Source: a bacterium (GTDB lineage: Bacteria > Bacteroidota > Ignavibacteria > Kapaibacteriales > Kapaibacteriaceae). Taken from it: a DNA stretch of 12,797 nucleotides. The stretch lies in NCBI GenBank assembly GCA_020050895.1, contig JAGVJW010000065.1:1-12797 (forward strand), written 5' to 3'. A program made the position numbers and the translations under genes. A model generated the notes under the pieces. The model was not told the origin of the DNA and made no database searches. It saw nothing but the letters and a program-made list of their open reading frames with translations. Below, in pieces: positions 7,930 to 12,797 of the stretch. Position 1 is the first letter of the stretch; every line of letters starts with the position of its first letter.

Positions 7930-8655
7930 TTGATTTTTGCGTGCCGCATATTTCTGTTAGTCCAGGCAGTGTTGTTTATTTCGTATGCAGTGGCATCGGC
8001 GCAGACGATAGGAACAAGACCGGGTCCAATGCAATATCCCGAGGCTCTTGCGCCATACAATTTTAAAACAGCATTGGAAATGGCATTTCTGAAAATGCCC
8101 GAAGCAGTGGTTGAAGAGTCCGATACATACCGATGGCCAGCGTGGGCACTTGATGTTTTTATGGGTTTGCCGGAAAATATTGTTGCAGAAGGAAAGATCA
8201 CAACACAGTTTATTAACTGGCATTTTCAGCTTGGGACTAAGTGGCAATGGTCGCCAGTCGAAAATGTTAGAACCTATGTGGGTGTGGACTACGCCTACTT
8301 TATGGGAGGCATTGGATCTAGCACCTTCGATAACTCCAACAGGTCATCGTTTGCTTATGTGAATGTCTCTGTAGGCTATCATTTTAATAAGATTACCTTA
8401 ACACTTAAGGAAGAGTTGAATTATCTTTTGTCAAGGAAGGATAGGGCAGGCGACGTAACCATCAGATCGTTTACCAATAAATTTAATGGAGTCACAACGT
8501 CGCTATACCTCGAGCAGGAATTCTGGAAGGATCAGCAATTTCTTATTGGCATTAGGGCTAATTATCTGAAATTTGTTTATCAAAATTGGTTGCTCTTCCC
8601 TGTATCAGAAGTGTATTACTTCGTTCCGGAATTTGTATTCGGGATTCGCTTGTGA
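7930..8655 (+). CDS. Exported protein, predicted outer-membrane beta-barrel
   Basis: Exported protein of 241 residues with an N-terminal signal peptide: hydrophobic core about 7-21, then ASA before Gln25, a good signal peptidase I site. The mature part from about residue 90 alternates polar and hydrophobic residues in strand-sized blocks rich in Tyr/Phe/Trp (TTQFINWHFQLGTKWQW, RTYVGVDYAYFMGG, SFAYVNVSVGYHF, KITLTLKEELNYLL, SLYLEQEFW, QFLIGIRANYLKFVY) and ends in the strand EFVFGIRL, the usual look of a small outer-membrane barrel of about 8-10 strands. No family name can be given. TTG 7930 is the earliest possible start, because an in-frame TAG lies at 7924-7926; it preserves a normal signal peptide. 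The end overlaps the next gene as GTGA. Together with the next two genes it forms an envelope cassette. Confidence 0.72.
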   Translation: MIFACRIFLLVQAVLFISYAVASAQTIGTRPGPMQYPEALAPYNFKTALEMAFLKMPEAVVEESDTYRWPAWALDVFMGLPENIVAEGKITTQFINWHFQLGTKWQWSPVENVRTYVGVDYAYFMGGIGSSTFDNSNRSSFAYVNVSVGYHFNKITLTLKEELNYLLSRKDRAGDVTIRSFTNKFNGVTTSLYLEQEFWKDQQFLIGIRANYLKFVYQNWLLFPVSEVYYFVPEFVFGIRL

Positions 8656-9905
8656 GGTTGATATCGCTTTTCATTCCATTGATACTTGTCTCGTCTTGCA
8701 CAGAAGGTATCCTGCTTGAAGTTCCTGAATTCCGACGTGGCGGATTTCTATCGCAGACAGATGATTTGCCGGTATCCAAGGCTGCAAAATTAGAGGGTGT
8801 ATGGGAAGTGGTAAAGGGAAATGAAGTTTTTGGAGATTCTGTTGCCATTACGATTTCGGGCGATAGGATTACAGTTTATGCCCAACCTAGTGTTGGATAC
8901 ATTGTACTCGAGACTGGCGTTTTGGATTCTGTTGTCTTTCTTCAGGGTTATTGGCGGCAGCAGGTAAACTCGAACACAGGACTCGCAGACTTATACCTTC
9001 CAAAATTTCAGGGAGGTGGGTGGGTAAGCACAGACAGCTCTGCCAAACCAGATACGTTCCTCATCGTAGGCACCTATGGCAATGGAGAAGCGAATCCGGA
9101 AAAGGACCTTGTATTGCGATGGGTTCGTCCGTTTTCTGAGCGTGCAAAGCAACCCTTCCTGGTTATTGCGCACAGAGGTGGGGGAAGAACTTCAGACAGA
9201 ATTTCTTATTCTGAAAATACTGTCGAATTAATCCGCATTGCCGAAAGGTTTGGCTCCAACGTAGTCGAGATAGATGTGCGTTTATCTCGTGATGGGATTC
9301 CATTCATCTATCACGATTCAAACCTTAATCCGCGTCTTGTGCAACGCGGCGCTCTGGTAGGACCACCTGAAAACTACCCCATGAAGGCGTTGAAGGATTT
9401 TGTGACTCTGATTCATGGGGAATCGATACCTACTCTTGAGGAGGCTCTGCAGACAGTTGTCTTTGAAACCAATCTTCGCGGTGTATACCTTGATACAAAG
9501 ACGGAAAACGTTGGGCTTGTAAGTAAGATGATTCCGTTGGTACAGAAGGCTATTCAGGATGTTGCATTAGTTGAGAACCGGCAGCCCCTTACCATTGTGA
9601 TAGGTATTCCCACACAGGCTGTCTATGATGAGTTTGTGAGTATTCCCAACCACAAACTTGTCCCCTCGTTGTGCGAGCTCTCACTAGACCAGGCCATTGC
9701 TATTAACTCATTAGTGTGGGCCCCACGGTGGACGCTGGGTACGCAGGATGCAGGGATACAAAGGGCACACAACCAGTTGATGGCAGCGGTAACATGGACT
9801 ATGGATATTGATGAATTTATTAAGGAATACGTCAATAATTCCAGCTTCGACGGAATCCTTACAAACTATCCGTCGTTAGTCAAATATTATCAACTTATGC
9901 GATGA
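8652..9905 (+). CDS. Lipoprotein with glycerophosphodiester phosphodiesterase (GDPD) domain
   Basis: Predicted lipoprotein of 417 residues. The GTG at 8652 is chosen over the longer open frame from 8586 because it gives a clean lipoprotein signal, with Cys16 in LVSSC after a hydrophobic run, and overlaps the upstream stop by 4 bases (GTGA). Residues about 17-160 form a beta-rich N-terminal region (KLEGVWEVVKGNEVFGDSV onward) that faintly recalls lipocalin-like domains; I cannot name it. Residues about 168-410 are a GDPD TIM barrel: AHRGG (His174), SENT (Glu188), EIDVRLSRDG (Glu206, Asp208), YHD (His221, the acid/base partner), YLDTKTE (about 279-285) and the C-terminal FDGILTNYP. All catalytic positions are present. 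Such enzymes hydrolyse glycerophosphodiesters (deacylated phospholipids) to glycerol-3-phosphate and an alcohol. The site would be the outer membrane or periplasm. Substrate untested. Confidence 0.9.
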   Translation: MRLISLFIPLILVSSCTEGILLEVPEFRRGGFLSQTDDLPVSKAAKLEGVWEVVKGNEVFGDSVAITISGDRITVYAQPSVGYIVLETGVLDSVVFLQGYWRQQVNSNTGLADLYLPKFQGGGWVSTDSSAKPDTFLIVGTYGNGEANPEKDLVLRWVRPFSERAKQPFLVIAHRGGGRTSDRISYSENTVELIRIAERFGSNVVEIDVRLSRDGIPFIYHDSNLNPRLVQRGALVGPPENYPMKALKDFVTLIHGESIPTLEEALQTVVFETNLRGVYLDTKTENVGLVSKMIPLVQKAIQDVALVENRQPLTIVIGIPTQAVYDEFVSIPNHKLVPSLCELSLDQAIAINSLVWAPRWTLGTQDAGIQRAHNQLMAAVTWTMDIDEFIKEYVNNSSFDGILTNYPSLVKYYQLMR

Positions 9906-10477
9906 TTGCATACTTATTGATAATATCATCGGTTATCATCTGCCTCGGTACAGACGTCAGTGCACAGAACACCGATACATTGTATTCATTAAACGCTACA
10001 ATCGGTGGTGGATATTCACTTGATATTTCGGAATTAGCAGCGCCTACAACCGGGCTCGAAATTAACCGCAACCAGTACAGTGTCTTTGCACGTCTTATGT
10101 GGCAACCCGAGCATTTATTGTCAGGGGGCATTGAAGGTGGCTACACAGTTTTTTATAGCGTCAATGCGCAGGACCGCGGTTCAGCATATCGCAGTGCTGT
10201 TCCATTCTATTTGGTATTGTCTATGAAGATTCTGGATGGATTGAGCGCCACTACGGGGTTTGGCGTCGGAATCGCAAGCAGTACAGTAATTGGTATAGGA
10301 GAGACCATCAACAGTTCATCTGTATCATTCGCATTGATGGGAGCCATTCAATACCTGAAGCCGATCAGCGACAAGTTTTCACTCGGCGGCGAAGCACGAT
10401 ATACGAGCCTAGATTTATACGACGACGAATTAATTTCCCTGTCAATTCTTATAACCTACAAACTACTCGAGTATTGA
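9902..10477 (+). CDS. Exported protein, predicted 8-strand outer-membrane barrel
   Basis: Exported protein of 191 residues. The signal peptide has its hydrophobic core at about 2-16 and cleavage is likely after VSA21, before Gln22. The mature part reads as successive amphipathic strands (YSLNATIGGGYSL, QYSVFARLMWQPEHLLSGGIEGGYTVFY, FYLVLSMKIL, LSATTGFGVGIAS, SVSFALMGAIQYL, FSLGGEARYTSL) and ends ISLSILITYKLLEY, as expected of a small OmpA-like or OmpW-like barrel. The stretch ARLMWQPEHLLSGGIEGGY resembles small barrels common in Bacteroidota and relatives (family impression, not a search). The ATG overlaps the phosphodiesterase stop by 4 bases. It is the last gene of the + strand run; no intrinsic terminator with a T-run is seen after it. 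Confidence 0.72.
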   Translation: MIAYLLIISSVIICLGTDVSAQNTDTLYSLNATIGGGYSLDISELAAPTTGLEINRNQYSVFARLMWQPEHLLSGGIEGGYTVFYSVNAQDRGSAYRSAVPFYLVLSMKILDGLSATTGFGVGIASSTVIGIGETINSSSVSFALMGAIQYLKPISDKFSLGGEARYTSLDLYDDELISLSILITYKLLEY

Positions 10478-10598
10478 AAGAACACAGTCTTGTTATCTAA
10501 TTTATTAGGAATACGTTCGAAGTCTGTGATATTCAGGAAGTTGTGAAGTAGTCGATACCTGCCTAAGACAGGACAAACTCGCAGCTTCCCGCTCCTTA
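10478..10598. other. Gene-free sequence after the + strand run
   Basis: No credible gene. There is a weak dyad, CACAGTCTT (about 10485-10493) facing AAGTCTGTG about 30 bases on, with one T-T mismatch and no T-run after it. It could help end the transcript, but it does not meet the usual form of an intrinsic terminator. Confidence 0.3.
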
Positions 10599-10724
10599 CC
10601 CGGCAAGTTACCCGGCAGCATATCTCTCCCGGCAAGTTACCCGGCAGCATATCTCTCCCGGCAAGTTACCCGGCAGCATATCTCTCCCGGCAAGTTACCC
10701 GGCAGCATATGCCTCCCGGCAACT
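10599..10724. repeat. 29-bp tandem repeat (minisatellite), 4 units plus a partial fifth
   Basis: Units start at 10599, 10628, 10657 and 10686, with a partial unit at 10715, an exact 29-base period. Units 1-3 are identical; unit 4 differs at two bases (CT to GC, which makes the palindrome GCATATGC) and the fifth stops after about 10 bases. Each unit is two related 12-mers, CCCGGCAAGTTA and CCCGGCAGCATA, plus TCTCT, so CCCGGC recurs at alternating 12- and 17-base spacing. Because 29 is not a multiple of 3, successive units fall in different frames and the array is not coding. There is no room for spacers, so it is not CRISPR. The identity of the units suggests recent expansion by slippage or unequal recombination. 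Confidence 0.95.
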
Positions 10725-10750
10725 TCCTACAACTCAAATGGTGTATTGCA

Positions 10751-10810
10751 GCTCATCCCGCCCTTTCGGGGAAGCCCACTCTCCGTGAGGAGAGGGGGCT
10801 GGGGGTGAGT
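10751..10810. repeat. GC-rich REP-like cruciform element
   Basis: The outer stem is CTCATCCC (10752-10759) with GGGGTGAG (10802-10809), 8 pairs with one G-T wobble. Inside are two hairpins. One is short: CCC (10761-10763), loop TTTC, GGG (10768-10770). The other is long: AGCCC then CTCTCC (10773-10784), loop GTGA, GGAGAG then GGGCT (10789-10800), 11 pairs with one A-G mismatch. Together they make a three-way junction, like the intergenic repetitive palindromes (REP-type) seen in many bacterial genomes. Only one copy is in the window. It lies at a convergent gene junction, where it could slow or end transcription, though there is no T-run. Confidence 0.7.
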
Positions 10811-11124
10811 TCTTAAACACGAATTCACTTTTTAACGGCATGTTTCCCCTCGATGAAATGCTTAAGATCCCAGATTAGTGCGCATGTCAGGAGCAATGGC
10901 ATACTCAGTATGCACTTGAAAGGGAACTCTCAGGTGAATTATCGTTCGTTTGACGTTTATTACTAAATACTAAATATTGCGACCATTCCCAGTTATACTA
11001 ACAACTAAATGGTCTCCATTGCAAATAGTAGTGTGGGACTTCGTCTCGAAACTTGGTAAGAGGGTCCTCTTCAGATTGTCATAGGATGAGCGGTAAGGGA
11101 AGACGGACATCGAGACGCAAACTG
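10811..11124. other. Gene-free sequence with short inverted repeats
   Basis: No credible gene on either strand; the long - strand frame here is a tRNA read-through artefact. Small structures visible: a 15-base palindrome GCATACT C AGTATGC (10899-10913); a 7-base tandem duplication TACTAAA (10961-10974); GACCATT (10981-10987) facing AATGGTC (11008-11014) with a 20-base loop; and CGTCTCGA (11042-11049) facing TCGAGACG (11110-11117). None has the form of a standard terminator. Part of it must be the 3' trailer of the - strand tRNA transcript. Confidence 0.5.
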
Positions 11125-11199
11125 CGGGACCGACGGGGCTCGAACCCGCGACCTCCGCCTTGACAGGGCGGCGCTCTAACCAAACTGAGCTACGATCCC
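11125..11199 (-). tRNA. tRNA-Asp (anticodon GTC)
   Basis: Read on the - strand, a 7-pair acceptor stem GGGATCG/CGGTCCC (one T-G wobble), D arm AGCTCAGTTTGGTTAGAGC, anticodon stem CCGCC/GGCGG around loop CTGTCAA (anticodon GTC), and T arm with GGTTCGAGCC. The discriminator is G73, as expected for Asp. The CCA end is not encoded (CAG follows), so it must be added by nucleotidyltransferase. It lies 12 bases downstream of tRNA-Ala and is probably co-transcribed. Confidence 0.97.
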
Positions 11200-11211
11200 G
11201 TTCGTTCTGAG

Positions 11212-11284
<73 letters not shown>

Positions 11285-11305
11285 GTCCATTTTGAACGGA
11301 CTGCG

Positions 11306-11334
11306 AATATACGGCTACTCGCGAATGCTAACAA
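11306..11334 (-). promoter_or_regulatory. Probable promoter of the tRNA-Ala/tRNA-Asp unit
   Basis: On the - strand, TTGTTA (11329-11334) and TATATT (11306-11311) are 17 bases apart, matching sigma-70 boxes at 4/6 and 5/6 positions. The same bases also fit the Bacteroidota pattern: TTTG, 20 bases, then TATATTCG against TAnnTTTG (one mismatch). The start of transcription would fall about 15 bases before tRNA-Ala. It lies in the 65-base gap after the ABC exporter gene, so the tRNAs can be transcribed independently of it. Confidence 0.5.
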
Positions 11335-11349
11335 AGAACGCAGAGAGTA

Positions 11350-12797
11350 CTAAAAGATAAACTGCAAGTCGCTCCATCGTCTGTATCGTCCGTTTTCTAA
11401 TTGCTGCAACTCATCGTGCGATCCTTGTTCAACAATCGATCCATGCTCGAATACGAAAATTCGATCGCACTTTCTTACTGTACTTAATCTGTGTGCGATG
11501 ATAACGGTGGTTCGGCCTTTCATGAGACGCTCGAGCGCCTCCTGAATGAGTGCTTCGCTATCAGCATCGAGTGAGCTTGTTGCTTCGTCGAAAATGAGAA
11601 TAGGCGGGTTCTTTAATAGTGCCCGTGCAATTGCAACACGCTGACGCTGCCCACCGCTGAGCTTTATTCCGCGCTCTCCAACAGTGGTCTTCATTCCTTC
11701 GGGAAAACGTTTGATAAATTCCATTGCATTTGCATGTACGGCCGCAGCTTCGATCTGTGCATCGGTTGCGTCGATTCTTCCATAACGTATGTTGTCCTCG
11801 ATACTTCCTCCAAACAAGACGATGTCCTGTGGTACGATGCCTACACAACTCCGCACCTCCGAAAGTGTAAGATCATGTGCTGCAATACCGTCATAGCTGA
11901 TGATACCCGATGTTGGCTCGTATAATCTCTGGATGAGTGAAGCCGCTGTGCTCTTGCCTGCACCACTTTCACCAACAAAGGCAATGCGTTCACCAGTCTG
12001 GATCGTCAACGACAAATCGTGAATGACTTCTGCCTCTGGACGTTCGGGATATGCAAACGATACATTCTGAAATTGAATCGACGTCAATGCAACCGTGCTC
12101 CCCTCGTTACCGGACTCTTCAGGGGGCGTTCCCATCAGCTCTTTAATTCTAACAGAAGCGCCAAGTGTTTTCTGCACCTGGCCAGTGAGTTCGGCAAATG
12201 AGCCCAATGCACCGCCAACAAACATGGCATACATTAGGAACGACAACAGCTTTCCCATCGTGACAGTTTCGCTTGCAACAAGACTCGCTCCATAGAGGAT
12301 TACGGCTGCTATGCCTCCAAATATCGTAAATATTATGAATGTAACGAATAAGGCTCTTATGCGAGCACCTCTCACTGCTAGTCGGACGTTCTCTGATATT
12401 GCTGAACGGTATCGGCTGATTTCCAGAGACTCGCGTACAAACGACTTTACAGCTGCTATTGACTGAAGAGTTTCCTCGACGATTGTGGAAGTTACTGCAA
12501 GTGCATCCTGCGTTTGTGTACTCAGCTTTCTGATTTTTCTGCCCAACACATAGGCAATTGCAACGATGATAGGTGTGCCTATCAGGATTGGTATTGTAAG
12601 CGCTAGGCTTGTACTAACGATGATGATTATTGATCCGACAAGAAAAATGCCCTGTCGAATCAATTGGAGAATGCTGAAGGAAAATGTTTCCTGAATCAAA
12701 GAGAGGTCGCTTGAGATTCTTGACGTTAGCTCGCCTACACGCCGCTGAGAAAGAAACGACATGGGTAAACGCACAAGCCTGGAAAACAAGTCTGTCC
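11350..12797 (-). CDS. ABC exporter, fused membrane and ATPase domains, MsbA/BmrA type (5' end outside window)
   Basis: Half-transporter with membrane and ATPase domains in one chain. The frame is open to the right edge (481 residues visible), so about the first 100 residues, including the first membrane helices, are missing; the TTG near 12789 is internal. Counting from that TTG codon, residues 1-215 are the exporter membrane domain (LPMSFLSQRRVGELTSRISSDL opens it, split by turns). The ATPase domain has Walker A GESGAGKST (273-281), Q-loop VPQD (319-322), signature LSGGQRQRVAIARALL (377-392), Walker B ILIFDEATSSLD (397-408) and H-loop IIAHRLSTV (430-438), all intact. It would work as a homodimer or with a partner to export lipid, peptide or drug; the substrate cannot be told. 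The tRNA genes lie 65 bases downstream, apparently with their own promoter. Confidence 0.95.
   Translation of the reverse strand, partial: TDLFSRLVRLPMSFLSQRRVGELTSRISSDLSLIQETFSFSILQLIRQGIFLVGSIIIIVSTSLALTIPILIGTPIIVAIAYVLGRKIRKLSTQTQDALAVTSTIVEETLQSIAAVKSFVRESLEISRYRSAISENVRLAVRGARIRALFVTFIIFTIFGGIAAVILYGASLVASETVTMGKLLSFLMYAMFVGGALGSFAELTGQVQKTLGASVRIKELMGTPPEESGNEGSTVALTSIQFQNVSFAYPERPEAEVIHDLSLTIQTGERIAFVGESGAGKSTAASLIQRLYEPTSGIISYDGIAAHDLTLSEVRSCVGIVPQDIVLFGGSIEDNIRYGRIDATDAQIEAAAVHANAMEFIKRFPEGMKTTVGERGIKLSGGQRQRVAIARALLKNPPILIFDEATSSLDADSEALIQEALERLMKGRTTVIIAHRLSTVRKCDRIFVFEHGSIVEQGSHDELQQLENGRYRRWSDLQFIF

Noticed and set aside
8586..8651. Longer start for the GDPD lipoprotein
   Set aside because: It would overlap the preceding barrel gene and spoil the lipoprotein signal; the GTG at 8652 gives a proper lipobox and a 4-base overlap like its neighbours.
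10456..10650. A 64-codon - strand frame across the repeats
   Set aside because: The 29-base period shifts frame at every unit, so the frame is chance; it also overlaps the end of the second barrel gene.
10599..10724. CRISPR array
   Set aside because: The 29-base units are directly joined with no unique spacers, and no cas gene is in the window.
10950..10978. A + strand promoter (TTGACG then AATATT at 17 bases)
   Set aside because: The -10 box is poor and no + strand gene lies downstream; the tRNA and ABC genes run the other way.

Overview
The window looks like chromosomal DNA of a Gram-negative bacterium of the Bacteroidota/Chlorobiota (FCB) side of the tree, possibly an Ignavibacteria- or Kapabacteria-like lineage. 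That placement is an inference from three things: two predicted outer-membrane beta-barrels and a lipoprotein (so there is an outer membrane), almost no Shine-Dalgarno sequences in front of genes with confident starts, and a tRNA promoter that fits the Bacteroidota TTTG / TAnnTTTG pattern about as well as the classical sigma-70 one. Nothing in the window fixes the genus.

Bases 1-10477 hold twelve genes, all on the + strand and packed almost without gaps: the 3' end of valS, a thiolase, a PAS-PAS sensor histidine kinase, a single-domain response regulator, nuoF, nadD, a MalG-type sugar ABC permease, bioY, a 117-residue protein I do not recognise, a beta-barrel-like protein, a lipoprotein with a glycerophosphodiester phosphodiesterase domain, and a second beta-barrel-like protein. 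Six junctions are 4-base start/stop overlaps (ATGA, GTGA or TTGA) and one is a 1-base overlap (TAATG), so translational coupling is likely. The genes mostly belong to unrelated pathways: translation, acyl-CoA metabolism, signalling, respiration, NAD synthesis, sugar uptake, vitamin uptake and envelope. Two sub-blocks may be functional units: the kinase/regulator pair (2356-4256), and the envelope cassette of barrel, phosphodiesterase lipoprotein and barrel (7930-10477).

Bases 10478-11124 are a gene-free junction between convergent transcription units. It contains a near-perfect 29-bp minisatellite of four units plus a partial fifth (10599-10724), then a GC-rich element that can fold into a three-way cruciform (10751-10810), then AT-richer sequence with several short inverted repeats.

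Bases 11125-12797 are on the - strand: tRNA-Asp(GTC) and tRNA-Ala(GGC) 12 bases apart with a plausible promoter of their own, and the 3' part of an ABC exporter that fuses the membrane and ATPase domains and runs off the right edge.

I found no phage, insertion sequence, CRISPR array or defence system. The least explained parts are the repeat/cruciform block, the envelope cassette, the 117-residue protein, and nuoF standing apart from nuoE and nuoG.
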